From Leisingera sp. ANG-M1 (GTDB lineage Bacteria; Pseudomonadota; Alphaproteobacteria; Rhodobacterales; Rhodobacteraceae): a stretch of 64,000 nt of DNA. Made by a program: the position numbers and the translations under genes. The stretch is from assembly GCF_000813745.1 (NCBI RefSeq), contig NZ_JWLC01000014.1, positions 62,001 to 126,000 of the forward strand, given 5' to 3'. The notes beneath the pieces were generated by a model, which saw only the letters and a list, made by a program, of their open reading frames with translations, was not told where the DNA came from and did no database searches. This document shows, in pieces, positions 17,301 through 26,406 of this stretch (position 1 is its first letter; every line of letters begins with the position of its first letter).

Positions 17301-18530
17301 TCAGCGGCGGTAATCCTCAGGCCGGATGCCATAGCGCGCCAGCTTGTCGTAAAACGTCTTGCGCGGCAGTTTCAAGGCTTCGGCGGCCGCAGCCGCACGG
17401 CCGTTCTGCCGCCCCAGCGCGGCAATCAGCAGCGACCGCTCCACCTGCGCCATCTGCTCGGCCAGACCCAGCCCCGCCGACTGCGCCGCCTCCTCAGGCA
17501 TCCCCAGCACAAACCGCATCGCCGCCGACATCAGCGAGCGCGCATTGCCCGGCCAATCCTGCGCCATCAGCGCAGCCAGATGCTCCTGGGATACTTCCGG
17601 CGGCTCAACGCCTGCCTGCTCCGCCGCCTGTGCCACGTAATGGCGGAACAGCACCGGAATATCGCCGGGCCGCTCGGCCAGCGAGGGGATCCGCACCCGC
17701 ATCACATCGAGCCGGTAGAACAGGTCGGGATTGAAACTGCCCGCCGCGGCCTGCCCAGCCAGATCCACAGTGGAGCCGGCAATGATCCGGGCCTCGGCCC
17801 CCTGCTCCAGCAGTTCCGGCAGCGCATATTGCACCGGCCCCGGCAAAGCCTGGATCTCGTCCAGAAACAGCGACCCGCCCGCTGCCTGGCGGCACAGAGC
17901 CCCGATTTCCCCCGCCGTCAGCCCCGCCGCGGAGCGTTTCACAAACGGCCCCTGACCCGCCGGCGACATCAGGTGGATCACCTCGGCCACCTTGGAAATG
18001 CCGCTGCCCGGCGCGCCGGTGACCAGCACTTCCGCCCCGGTCGGCGCCACCGCCCGCACCCGCTGCCGCATCTCTTCGGCTTGCGGCGAGGTTCCAAACA
18101 GCAGCCGCGCCGCCGGGTCGCCGCTCTCCAGCTGCCGTTTCAGCCGCCGGTTCTCCAAGACCAGCGCCCGGGTTTTCAAAGCCCGCTCCAGCACCGCCAG
18201 GAAATCGGCGGGCGCGCAGGGCTTCTCCAGGAAATCAAAGGCCCCCTGCGACATCGCCTTCACCGCCATCGGAATGTCGCCCTCGCCGGTCAGCAGCACC
18301 ACCGGCAGTTCCTCATCGGCGCCGCGGGCGTAGTCCAATAGGTGAAACCCGTCCCGCCCCGGCATCCGGATGTCCGAGACGATGATGCCGTCAAAGCCAG
18401 GCGTGATATGATCCTTGGCCGCCACAAAGGAGCCGCAGACCACCACGTCCAGATCGTTCAGCTCCAGCGTCTGCGCCAGCGCCTCGCGCAGATCGGCATC
18501 ATCATCAACCAGCAGCACCTTGCGTGTCAT
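17301..18530 (-). CDS. dctD: DctD-like response regulator lacking the sigma54-contact loop
   Basis: 409 aa, NtrC/DctD layout: receiver with Asp53 in VSDIRMPG, AAA+ domain, and a Fis-type helix-turn-helix at the end (NGRAAAAAEALKLPRKTFYDKLARYG). Walker B LFLDEI (221-226) is kept. Walker A reads GAPGSGIS (172-179), with Ile in place of the catalytic Lys. Only about 20 residues separate FVKRS from GGSLFLDE, where sigma54 activators have about 40 that include GAFTGA. The loop is therefore deleted. It cannot be a normal sigma54 activator; sigma70-type activation or repression is likely. It overlaps dctB by four bases (ATGA). Confidence 0.9.
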   Translation of the reverse strand: MTRKVLLVDDDADLREALAQTLELNDLDVVVCGSFVAAKDHITPGFDGIIVSDIRMPGRDGFHLLDYARGADEELPVVLLTGEGDIPMAVKAMSQGAFDFLEKPCAPADFLAVLERALKTRALVLENRRLKRQLESGDPAARLLFGTSPQAEEMRQRVRAVAPTGAEVLVTGAPGSGISKVAEVIHLMSPAGQGPFVKRSAAGLTAGEIGALCRQAAGGSLFLDEIQALPGPVQYALPELLEQGAEARIIAGSTVDLAGQAAAGSFNPDLFYRLDVMRVRIPSLAERPGDIPVLFRHYVAQAAEQAGVEPPEVSQEHLAALMAQDWPGNARSLMSAAMRFVLGMPEEAAQSAGLGLAEQMAQVERSLLIAALGRQNGRAAAAAEALKLPRKTFYDKLARYGIRPEDYRR

Positions 18531-20269
18531 GCAGCATCTTCCCTTTCGCCTGCAGTGCCCCAGGGCTCCAGTTCCACCGTAAACTCGGCCCCATCCGCGG
18601 TGTTGGCCCCGCGGATATTGCCGCCAAAGCTCTGCACCAAACCGTAGGAAATGGACAGGCCCAGCCCCATGCCTTCCGAGCTGCCCACCGCCTTGGTCGA
18701 ATAGAACGGATCAAACACTTTCTCCGGCTCCTTCAGACCGGGCCCGATGTCGCGCACCTCCACCGCCAGCCGCGCGCCGCGCCCGATCCCGATCCCGATC
18801 CGGATCAGCCGGTCGTCCTGGTCCAGCATCGCATCCGCCGCGTTGTTGATGAGGTTGACAAAGACCTGCGTCAAACGCACCTCGCCGCCGCGCACGAACA
18901 GCTCTCCCCGCGGCTGCGGCGCCCAGTCCAGGCGCACAGAACACTCGCGCAGCCGCGCCTCAGTCAGTTCCACCGCATCCTCCAGCACCTTGACCAGATC
19001 GACCCGCCCCACCGGCTCGCTTTCATTGCGGGCAAAGGCGCGCAGGTTCTTGATGATCCGCGCCATCCGTGCCGCCATATCGGCAATCCGGCCGAGGTTC
19101 TCCCCGGTCCGCTCAGCCTTGCCGCGCTCCAGGAATGCAGACCCGTTCTCAGCATACTGCTGGATCGCCATCAGCGGCTGGTTCAGCTCATGGCTGATCC
19201 CCGCCGACATCTGCCCCAGGGCCGACAGCTTGCCCGCCTGCACCAGCTCCTGCTGCGCCCGCTTCAAGGCTGCCTCGGCCTCCTCGCGCTCCCGAACCTC
19301 GCGGCGCAGCTGCAGGTTGGCTGCCGACAGCGCTTCGGTGCGCGCCGCCACCCGGCTTTCCAGCACTGCATTGGCCTCTGCCAGCGTCCGCCGCCGCTCC
19401 ATCACAAAAAACAGTATCGCGCCGAAGGCCAGGCACACCGCCGCCAGCGCCGCCGCCTGCAATCCCGCAATGGCCCTGGCCGGCGCCACATCGACCAGGA
19501 TCTCCCCAGTCAGGCCGATGACCGGCAGTTCGACCGCCAGATGCAAAGCCCGTTGCGGCAGGTAGGGGCTGCCCTGCAGCGTCCAGATTTCATGGCCGCC
19601 ATGGATTTCCCGGCGCATCACCTCGGGGCTGCCCTCACCCTGCCGCCAGAACAGCAGCTCCGACCGGTTGGCAATGAAGACCTCACCCGATGCCCCGGTA
19701 AAGAACACCGCAGGAAGGGAGCCGCGCCAAGTTTGCTCCACATCCGCCACATCAGCAACCACCACCAGCGCTCCGCGCACCTTGCCATTGGCGGCAAAGG
19801 CCGGCGCGGCATAGAAGTAAACCCGTGTGCCCCCGGGCTGCAGAACCCCGTGGCCGGTGCCCAGGGCGCCCTGTTTGGCGCGGCGGAAATAGTCTTCATT
19901 TGCCACGCTCGCACCCGGCACCCCTTCTGCTGCCGCCAGCACCGCACCATCAGCGCCGGCAAAGAACACATCCAGCGCCGCGGTCTTGTCCGCCACCGCG
20001 CGCAGCAGCGCCGCTGCTGTTTCCTGCGCCGCAGCAGAGGAGAGATCCGCCAGCGCCGGATGATCCGAGCTCAGCACCGCCAGCTCCTGATAAACTTGCA
20101 ACTGGCTGCTGACCCGGTCCGAAGCCAGCGCCAGATCCGCGGCGCTGCGCTCGGCCAGAGCATCCAGCGCCTGGCGGTAGCCATAAGACCAGACCGCCAG
20201 CGACAGCGCCGCCACAGCCAGCAAAAAGCCCGCCGGCAGGCTCCAGCGGAGAAGCTTTTGTGTTTTCAT
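18527..20269 (-). CDS. dctB: DctB-like C4-dicarboxylate sensor histidine kinase
   Basis: Senses C4-dicarboxylates in the periplasm and phosphorylates the adjacent regulator. 580 aa. TM1 is at residues 9-30 and TM2 near 268-290; between them is a double-PAS-like periplasmic domain (VFFAGADGAVLAAAEG, YFRRAKQG). A coiled coil follows (RRTLAEANAVLESRVAARTEALSAAN region). The phospho-acceptor His is in GISHELNQPL near residue 360, N box NLINNAADAM, G boxes DIGPGL and GMGLGLSIS. Complete, unlike its degenerate partner. Its start is 60 bases from the divergent P450 gene. Confidence 0.94.
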   Translation of the reverse strand: MKTQKLLRWSLPAGFLLAVAALSLAVWSYGYRQALDALAERSAADLALASDRVSSQLQVYQELAVLSSDHPALADLSSAAAQETAAALLRAVADKTAALDVFFAGADGAVLAAAEGVPGASVANEDYFRRAKQGALGTGHGVLQPGGTRVYFYAAPAFAANGKVRGALVVVADVADVEQTWRGSLPAVFFTGASGEVFIANRSELLFWRQGEGSPEVMRREIHGGHEIWTLQGSPYLPQRALHLAVELPVIGLTGEILVDVAPARAIAGLQAAALAAVCLAFGAILFFVMERRRTLAEANAVLESRVAARTEALSAANLQLRREVREREEAEAALKRAQQELVQAGKLSALGQMSAGISHELNQPLMAIQQYAENGSAFLERGKAERTGENLGRIADMAARMARIIKNLRAFARNESEPVGRVDLVKVLEDAVELTEARLRECSVRLDWAPQPRGELFVRGGEVRLTQVFVNLINNAADAMLDQDDRLIRIGIGIGRGARLAVEVRDIGPGLKEPEKVFDPFYSTKAVGSSEGMGLGLSISYGLVQSFGGNIRGANTADGAEFTVELEPWGTAGEREDAA

Positions 20270-20328
20270 GCCCGCACGTTATCAGTCTGGCCCTTGCATT
20301 GGCCAGCAGCAGCGTGAAAATCGCTGCC

Positions 20329-21513
20329 ATGAAGATCTTGACCCAATCCCCGACCGATCCGGATTTCGTACAGAACCCCTACCCGTTCTATACCGCCGCC
20401 CAGGCGGAAGGGCAGCTGCACTTCTGGCAGGACTACAGCATGGCTGCGGCCTTCGGGCATTCGGCGGTGCACATGCTGCTGCGCGACCGGCGGTTCGGCC
20501 GGGAAATGCCGGAAGAGATGCGCAAGCCCGGCCCCGCCCATCTCGCCCCTTTCCTGGCGGTTGAGGCGCATTCGATGCTGGATGCTGAGCCGCCCCGCCA
20601 CACCCGCCTGCGCAAACTGGTGCTGCGCGCCTTCACCTCGCGCGAAATCGCAGCCCTGGAACCCGGCATCACCGCCCTGTGCCACAGCCTGATTGACGCC
20701 TTCCCGGGTGAGCCCTTCGACCTGCTGGATGCCTATTGCACCCAGGTGCCGGTGCTCACCATCTGCCGCCTGCTCGGCGTGCCCGAAGACATGGCGCCGC
20801 AGCTGCTGGACTGGTCGCACCGGATGGTGGCGATGTACCAGGCCGCCCGCACGGAAGAGACCGGACATGCCGCTGCCCGGGCCGCGCAAGAGTTCACGGA
20901 TTTCCTGCACGGCTACATCCGGGAACGCCGCAACGAACCCCGCGATGACCTGATCACCCGGCTGATCGCGGCCGAGGAGGAAGGCGACAAACTGTCCACG
21001 GACGAGCTGATCGGCACCTGCGTCCTGCTGCTGAACGCAGGCCATGAAGCCACGGTGCATTCGCTGGGCAACGGGGTGAAGACCATGCTGCAGCAGGGCT
21101 GGGAGCCTGCCTGGCTGGCCCCGGGGGGGATCGAAGGACTGGTTGAGGAAATCCTCCGGTTTGACCCGCCATTGCACCTGTTCACCCGCTACGCCTATGA
21201 AGAGGCAGAGGTTTTCGGCCACACCTTCCTGCGCGGCGACCAGGTGGCGCTGCTGCTGGGTGCCGCCAACCGCGACCCGAAAGCGCTGGACCAGCCACAC
21301 CGCTTTGACCCAGCCCGCCCGCCCAAAGTGAACAAGAGCTTCGGCGGAGGCTTGCACTTCTGCGTCGGCGCGCCGCTGGCGCGTCTGGAGATGCAAATCG
21401 CCTTGCAAATCCTGTTCACCCGCTGCCCGGAATTGAAACTGGCGGCGGAACCGGAATACGCCAACAGCTACCATTTCCATGGGCTGACCAAACTGCTGGT
21501 ATGCGGCGCCTGA
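20329..21513 (+). CDS. Cytochrome P450
   Basis: 394-aa soluble bacterial P450. The I-helix oxygen motif is LLNAGHEAT (near residues 234-242), the ExxR motif EILR (near 273), and the heme loop FGGGLHFCVG with the ligand Cys at 345. No membrane anchor. The start chosen is MKILTQSP, though its ribosome site is poor. Electron partners (ferredoxin, ferredoxin reductase) are not adjacent; the Fpr at 27.7 kb could serve. The substrate is unknown. It is divergent from dctB and convergent with the LysR gene. Confidence 0.93.
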   Translation: MKILTQSPTDPDFVQNPYPFYTAAQAEGQLHFWQDYSMAAAFGHSAVHMLLRDRRFGREMPEEMRKPGPAHLAPFLAVEAHSMLDAEPPRHTRLRKLVLRAFTSREIAALEPGITALCHSLIDAFPGEPFDLLDAYCTQVPVLTICRLLGVPEDMAPQLLDWSHRMVAMYQAARTEETGHAAARAAQEFTDFLHGYIRERRNEPRDDLITRLIAAEEEGDKLSTDELIGTCVLLLNAGHEATVHSLGNGVKTMLQQGWEPAWLAPGGIEGLVEEILRFDPPLHLFTRYAYEEAEVFGHTFLRGDQVALLLGAANRDPKALDQPHRFDPARPPKVNKSFGGGLHFCVGAPLARLEMQIALQILFTRCPELKLAAEPEYANSYHFHGLTKLLVCGA

Positions 21514-21602
21514 AACAGAGGCGCTCCCGCCCGCGCTGCAGGGATCGCAGATCCCCTTGCCCGGTTGGGCCCGGCGCCGCTGACGCGGCGCGGCTCTCCT
21601 TG

Positions 21603-21665
21603 TTTCTTCTTTGCCAAAATACTCCAGGGGTGAGGCGCCTCAGCGCCGAGGGGGCAGCGCCCCCT
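21603..21665 (+). repeat. Dispersed intergenic element, copy 3
   Basis: TTTCTTCTTTGCC, AAAATACTCCAGGGG, then GGGGGCAGCGCCCCC, the full layout of the family. It lies between convergent P450 and LysR genes and overlaps the LysR 3' end. Confidence 0.65.
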
Positions 21666-22575
21666 GATCCGGCATGGTCAGGTCCGCAGGCATACTGGAG
21701 CTGCTCCGCAGCCAGTCCCGGAAGGCCACCACCTTGGGATCATTCCATTTCTGCCGTTCGCCGATCAGCGCATAAGACCCCTGCGGGGTTCCGCAGGTCA
21801 TGTCCGGGAACGGCAGTACAAGATCGCCCCGCGCCAGTTCATCGCGGCACAGAACCAGATCCGCCATCACCACGCCCGCCCCGATCACCGCCGCGCGGGT
21901 GGCCATGTCGAGGTTGGGGAAGACCTCTCCGCTGGCCGGGTCCACGCCCTCCACCCCGAAGTGCCGTACCCAGGTTTGCCAGTCTTCCTGCCGCGGGGTT
22001 TCGTGCAGCAGCCTGAGCCCCGAGAGCGCCGCCGGTTCCCCGGCCAGCTGCGGCAGCAGCGACGGGGCGCAGGCTGGGGAGAGGATCATATCGAACAGGG
22101 GCATCACCTCGATGTCCGCGGGCCGTCCCGGGATGTGCTCCAGCGAAATGCCAAGATCGTACTCCGCCCTTTCAAACCCCTTGCTGCCATAGAAATCGGT
22201 GGCCAGCCGCAGGGTGATTTCCGGATGCGCGGCGCGGAACTCCTCCAGCTGCGGCAGCAGCCAGCGAAGCGACAGGGTCGGCGGGCAGATCACCCGCAGC
22301 TCTGAGGCATCTGCAGCAATCCGGTCCACCTCGCGTTGCATCATCGAAAAGGCCTCGGTCAGCACCGGGAGAAGCCGCTGCCCCGCGGCTGTCAGCTCCA
22401 CCCCGCGGGCATGGCGGTGGAACAGCTGCACGCCGATGTGCTCCTCCAGGATCTTGATCTGGCGGCTGACCGCGCCGCGGGTCACGAACAGTTCGTCCGC
22501 TGCGGCGATATAGCCATTGTGGCGGGCAGCGGCCTCGAAGGCGCGCAGGGCATTGAGGGGCGGCAGGCGCATCAT
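21640..22575 (-). CDS. LysR-family transcriptional regulator (GcvA/AmpR-like)
   Basis: 311 aa. The winged helix-turn-helix spans residues 1-65 (LPPLNALRAFEAAARHNGYIAAADEL, then VTRGAVSRQIKILEEHIG), the GcvA/AmpR subgroup signature. An effector-binding domain follows. The start may be either of two adjacent ATGs. It is divergent from a small DUF1127-like gene about 100 bases away, the likeliest target under the usual LysR arrangement. The ligand is unknown. Confidence 0.92.
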   Translation of the reverse strand: MMRLPPLNALRAFEAAARHNGYIAAADELFVTRGAVSRQIKILEEHIGVQLFHRHARGVELTAAGQRLLPVLTEAFSMMQREVDRIAADASELRVICPPTLSLRWLLPQLEEFRAAHPEITLRLATDFYGSKGFERAEYDLGISLEHIPGRPADIEVMPLFDMILSPACAPSLLPQLAGEPAALSGLRLLHETPRQEDWQTWVRHFGVEGVDPASGEVFPNLDMATRAAVIGAGVVMADLVLCRDELARGDLVLPFPDMTCGTPQGSYALIGERQKWNDPKVVAFRDWLRSSSSMPADLTMPDQGALPPRR

Positions 22576-22676
22576 CTCACCATGGATTAGTTTTCCTGAT
22601 CCAAGGTGCAGTTTAACTGGTTTGCGCGCAAGCCCCTGCGGGCGGTAGGTCTGTCATCCAGACTGGAGGAAATGCC

Positions 22677-22958
22677 ATGGTTATTGAAATTGGACACGCG
22701 GGTGCGCAGCCCTCTGCCTCTTTGGCCAGCCGCATCTTCCGTGGGGTTGCGAGGCTTATTGGACGGAAGAAAACTAATCCATTTGCATCAACACTGCGCA
22801 GACAGGTGCAGGTTCCGCGCAGCGAACTGGAGCGGTTGAGCGAAACATCCCCGCATCTGCTGGCGGATATTGGGGTGAAGCCGGAAACCGCCGCCGGGGA
22901 GACATCCCCCTGGCGGCTGGATGACGGGCGGCATCTGCTGCTGCGCCCGCCTCTGTAA
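22677..22958 (+). CDS. Small DUF1127-like protein
   Basis: 93 aa with a good ribosome site (GGAGGAAATGCC). The middle is basic and amphipathic (RIFRGVARLIGRKK), and LERLSETSPHLLADIGVKPE resembles the DUF1127 (YjiS) ending, LADIGL and following residues. DUF1127 proteins of alphaproteobacteria are linked to RNA binding and to phosphate or carbon turnover. The match here is partial, so membership is tentative. Divergent from the LysR regulator. Confidence 0.6.
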   Translation: MVIEIGHAGAQPSASLASRIFRGVARLIGRKKTNPFASTLRRQVQVPRSELERLSETSPHLLADIGVKPETAAGETSPWRLDDGRHLLLRPPL

Positions 22959-23004
22959 CGGCTTTTTCCCGGCCAGCCCCTGGCCGGGTCTTCTGCTGCC
23001 GGGC

Positions 23005-23469
23005 CTAGCCCAGCGGCAGCATCGTTGTGGATTTGATCTCTTCCATCGACAGCAGCGCCGTTACATTGTGCACCTTCACCTCGGAAATCAGCGCCTGGTA
23101 GAAGACGTCATAAGCACGGGCGTTCTGCACCCGCACCTTGAGGATATAGTCGATGTCGCCCGCGAGCCGGTGGGCCTCCTGCACCTCGGGGCGGTCGCGC
23201 AGCGCTTTCAGGAACTTGGCCTGCCATTCCGCCTCATGCTCGGAGGTGCGGATGAGGACAAAGAAACAAGCCTCAAACCCCAGTGAATCCGCGTCCAGCA
23301 GCACTGTCTGCTGGCCGATCACCCCGGCCTCCTTCAGCTTGCGGATGCGATTCCACACAGGCGTCTTGGACGACCCCACCCGGCGGGCGATTTCGTCCAG
23401 CGACTGGCTGGCATCGCGCTGCAGTTCAGCCAGAATTTTCCTGTCCGTGCCGTCGATCCGCACCGTCAT
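23005..23469 (-). CDS. Lrp/AsnC-family regulator beside the sulfur operon
   Basis: 154 aa from the ATG preceded by AGGAGAAAACAGG. The helix-turn-helix is DRKILAELQRDASQSLDEIARRVGSSKTPVWNR (shown by its segments at residues 8-40), followed by the RAM domain (GDIDYILKVRV). It is divergent from the sulfate-assimilation operon. Lrp-type regulators in this position are recurrent in alphaproteobacteria, so control of sulfite reduction is likely but inferred. Palindromes in the gap are candidate operators. Confidence 0.9.
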   Translation of the reverse strand: MTVRIDGTDRKILAELQRDASQSLDEIARRVGSSKTPVWNRIRKLKEAGVIGQQTVLLDADSLGFEACFFVLIRTSEHEAEWQAKFLKALRDRPEVQEAHRLAGDIDYILKVRVQNARAYDVFYQALISEVKVHNVTALLSMEEIKSTTMLPLG

Positions 23470-23491
23470 TCCTGTTTTCTCCTGTTCATGA

Positions 23492-23574
23492 GGACCATCG
23501 GTCCGGGTTTTGCCCCTTGCAGAACCAATGTTCTTATTTACCTGCCCATATAGCGCAATACCGGGAATATTTCC
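23492..23574. promoter_or_regulatory. Divergent control region of the Lrp gene and the sulfur operon
   Basis: Two inverted repeats are seen: GGACC-ATC-GGTCC (23492-23504) and GGAA-TAT-TTCC (23564-23574), the second inside an AT-rich stretch just upstream of the SUMT gene. They are candidate sites for the Lrp protein; no promoter can be fixed. Confidence 0.35.
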
Positions 23575-23618
23575 TATATCTACCCCCAAGTCAAACCACC
23601 TTGGAGAGGGATTCCGGG

Positions 23619-24437
23619 ATGTCCGCACCGACGACACATGCTGCCAATGCCACCGCTCACGTCCGCGGCGGCATGTGCTGTATGGTTGCGGGCCAGGTTG
23701 CCTTTGCGGGCTCCGGCCCCGGCGACCCGGATCTGCTGACCGTCAAAGCCCTGCGCGCGCTGCAGGAAGCCGACGTGATCCTCTATGACCGCCTGGTCAG
23801 CGAGGAGATCATGGCGCTGGCCGGTCCGCAGGCGGTGCTGGAGAACGTCGGCAAGGAAGGCTTCGGCCCGCAAGTCTCTCAGGAAGAGATCTGCGCGCGG
23901 CTGGTGGCCCATGCCAAGGCCGGCAAGAAGGTGCTGCGGCTGAAGGCCGGCGATCCCACCATCTTTGCCCGCCTGGATGAAGAGCTGACCGCGCTGGAAG
24001 ACGCCGGCATCGCCAGCCAGATCATTCCCGGCATCACCGCAGCCTCCGCTGCTGTGGCCGGCATCGGCCAGAGCCTCACGCAGCGCGGCCGCAACTCCTC
24101 GGTCCGGTTCCTGACCGGCCACGATATGAAAGGCTTTGCCGATCATGACTGGGCGGCGCTGGCGCGTCCCGGGGAAGTGGCCGCTGTCTATATGGGAAAG
24201 AAATCCGCCCGCTTTGTGCAGGGCCGCCTGATCATGCATGGCGCCGGCCGCGACACGCCGGTGACCATTGTCGAAAACGCCTCGCGCCCGGAACAGCGGG
24301 TGCTGGAAACCAATCTGGACCGCCTGCCCGCCGACCTCGACGCGGCCGGGTTTGACGGCCCTGCCCTCACACTCCTGGGCCTTGCGCCGCGCCAAGCGGT
24401 TTCTGCCCTGAACGATCTCAAAACGGAGCTTGCATAA
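23619..24437 (+). CDS. Uroporphyrinogen-III C-methyltransferase (siroheme branch)
   Basis: SAM-dependent methylation of uroporphyrinogen III to precorrin-2, the first step to siroheme, the cofactor of the sulfite reductase encoded downstream. 272 aa from the ATG with GGAGAGGG upstream. SUMT motifs are FAGSGPGDPDLLTVKA, YDRLVS, RLKAGDPTIF, VIPGITAASA-like (IIPGITAASAA) and YMGKK. It is the methyltransferase half only: the CysG N-terminal dehydrogenase/chelatase is absent here. It leads the operon and overlaps the next gene by one base (TAATG). Confidence 0.92.
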   Translation: MSAPTTHAANATAHVRGGMCCMVAGQVAFAGSGPGDPDLLTVKALRALQEADVILYDRLVSEEIMALAGPQAVLENVGKEGFGPQVSQEEICARLVAHAKAGKKVLRLKAGDPTIFARLDEELTALEDAGIASQIIPGITAASAAVAGIGQSLTQRGRNSSVRFLTGHDMKGFADHDWAALARPGEVAAVYMGKKSARFVQGRLIMHGAGRDTPVTIVENASRPEQRVLETNLDRLPADLDAAGFDGPALTLLGLAPRQAVSALNDLKTELA

Positions 24438-24745
24438 TGGCCCGCGCTTTTACGCCCAAAGTCATCACTGCCAACGACCTGCTTGAAGGCGACGTGATCT
24501 ACTTCACCGCTGACGACACCTGGACCCGGCACATGTCCGAGGCCGAGCTGATCACCGATGAGGCCGTAGCACCCCTGCGCCTCTTGGAAGCAGAGAAGCA
24601 GAACATCAAGATCGTCGGCGCCTATCTGGCCGATGCCAAGGCAGGCCCGAACGGCCCCGAGCCGACCCACTTCCGCGAGGAATTCCGCCGCACCGGCCCC
24701 TCGAACTACTTCCATGGCAAGCAGGAGGCGCAAGCCAATGTATAA
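24437..24745 (+). CDS. DUF2849 protein of the sulfite reductase operon
   Basis: 102 aa. It starts in TAATG, coupled to the SUMT gene, and overlaps cysI by eight bases. The pattern NDLLEGDVIYFTADDTWTRHMSEAEL is typical of DUF2849, a family found almost only in alphaproteobacterial assimilatory sulfur operons. Function is not established; an accessory role to sulfite reductase is inferred from strict co-location. No cysteines, no membrane segment. Confidence 0.8.
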   Translation: MARAFTPKVITANDLLEGDVIYFTADDTWTRHMSEAELITDEAVAPLRLLEAEKQNIKIVGAYLADAKAGPNGPEPTHFREEFRRTGPSNYFHGKQEAQANV

Positions 24746-26402
24746 GTACAACGAGTTTGACGAAGCCTTCCTGGCTGAACGCAACGCCCAGTTCCGCGCC
24801 CAGGTCGAGCGCCGCATCGACGGCTCGCTTACCGAGGAAGAATTCCGCCCCCTGCGCCTGATGAACGGCGTTTACCTGCAGCTGCACGCCTATATGCTGC
24901 GGGTTGCGATCCCCTATGGCACCCTGAACCCCGACCAGATGCGCGCGCTGGCGCTGCTGGCCGAGAAATGGGACCGCGGCTATGGCCATTTCACCACCCG
25001 CCAGAACATCCAGTACAACTGGCCGAAACTGCGCGACCTGCCGGACATGCTGGACGCGCTGGGCAAGGTTGGCCTGCACGCCATCCAGACCTCGGGCAAC
25101 ACCATCCGCAACACCACCGCCGACCATTTCGCCGGTGCCGCTGCGGAAGAAGTCACCGACCCGCGCCCCTATGCCGAGCTGATCCGCCAGTGGTCCACCG
25201 ACCACCCGGAATTCCAGTTCCTGGGCCGCAAGTTCAAGATCGCCATCACCGGCAGCAACACCGACCGTGCCGTGATCAAGGCGCATGACGTGGGCCTGCA
25301 GGTGGTCGAGCAGGACGGCCAGATCGGTTTCAAGGTCATCGTTGGCGGCGGCCTCGGCCGTACCCCGATGATCGGCAAGACCCTGCGCGAGTTCCTGCCG
25401 CAGGCGGATCTGCTGCCCTATCTGGAGTCGGTTCTGACCGTCTACAACGTGCTGGGCCGCCGCGACAACAAGTACAAGGCGCGCATCAAGATCACCGTCT
25501 CGGAAAACGGCATCGACACCTACCGCGCGATGACCGAGGAAGCCTTCCTCACCATCCGCGGCCAGTACGACGGCACCGACCAGCAGCTGCTGGAAGAGAT
25601 CAAGGCGCATTTCACCGCGCCGGAGTTCCGCTCGGGTTCCACCGAGGCGTTTGACACCGCCTATGAGAACGACCCGGTGTTCCGCGCCTGGGCCGACACC
25701 AACCTGGATCAGCACCGCGCCGAAGGCCATGCCATCGCGACCATCTCGATCAAGGCGCATGGCGCAACCCCGGGCGACGCAAGCGCCGAGCAGATCCGCG
25801 TGATGGCGGACCTGGCCGAGCAGTACGGCTATGGCGAGCTGCGCATCAGCCACCAGCAGAACGTGATCCTGCCGCATGTCCACAAGTCGGACCTGCCCGC
25901 GATCCACGCCAAGCTGAAAGAGCACGGGCTGGCCACCGCCAACCTGGGCCTGATCTCGGACATCATCGCCTGCCCCGGCATGGACTACTGCAACCTGGCC
26001 ACCGCGCGCTCGATCCCCGTGGCGCAGGAGATTGCCACCCGCTTTGACGAGCTGAAGCTGGAGCACGACATCGGCCACCTGCAGATCAAGATCTCGGGCT
26101 GCATCAACGCCTGCGGCCACCACCATGTGGGCCATATCGGCATCCTGGGCCTGGACCGCGCCGGCGTCGAGAACTACCAGATCACCCTGGGCGGCGACGC
26201 ATCCGAGAATGCTGCCATCGGCACCCGCACCGGCCCCGGTTTCGCCTATGACGAAATCGTGCCTGCGGTGGAGCGGATCGTGGACACCTATCTGGCGGTG
26301 CGTGAAAGCGCCGAGGAGACCTTTATCGAGACCTACCGCCGGGTTGGCATGGATCCCTTCAAGGCCGCGCTTTACCCCGAGGCCGCAAAGAAAGTCGCCT
26401 GA
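24738..26402 (+). CDS. cysI: Sulfite (nitrite/sulfite) reductase hemoprotein
   Basis: Six-electron reduction of sulfite to sulfide using siroheme and a [4Fe-4S] cluster. 554 aa. Duplicated NIR_SIR domains are seen, with RQNIQYNW and SHQQNVILPH in equivalent places. Cluster ligands are Cys412 and Cys418 (CPGMDYC) and Cys455 and Cys459 (CINAC). The start has GGAGG inside the DUF2849 gene. No CysJ flavoprotein is present, so electrons may come from ferredoxin via the Fpr downstream; that link is inference. Confidence 0.95.
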   Translation: MYKYNEFDEAFLAERNAQFRAQVERRIDGSLTEEEFRPLRLMNGVYLQLHAYMLRVAIPYGTLNPDQMRALALLAEKWDRGYGHFTTRQNIQYNWPKLRDLPDMLDALGKVGLHAIQTSGNTIRNTTADHFAGAAAEEVTDPRPYAELIRQWSTDHPEFQFLGRKFKIAITGSNTDRAVIKAHDVGLQVVEQDGQIGFKVIVGGGLGRTPMIGKTLREFLPQADLLPYLESVLTVYNVLGRRDNKYKARIKITVSENGIDTYRAMTEEAFLTIRGQYDGTDQQLLEEIKAHFTAPEFRSGSTEAFDTAYENDPVFRAWADTNLDQHRAEGHAIATISIKAHGATPGDASAEQIRVMADLAEQYGYGELRISHQQNVILPHVHKSDLPAIHAKLKEHGLATANLGLISDIIACPGMDYCNLATARSIPVAQEIATRFDELKLEHDIGHLQIKISGCINACGHHHVGHIGILGLDRAGVENYQITLGGDASENAAIGTRTGPGFAYDEIVPAVERIVDTYLAVRESAEETFIETYRRVGMDPFKAALYPEAAKKVA

Positions 26403-26406
26403 TCTG

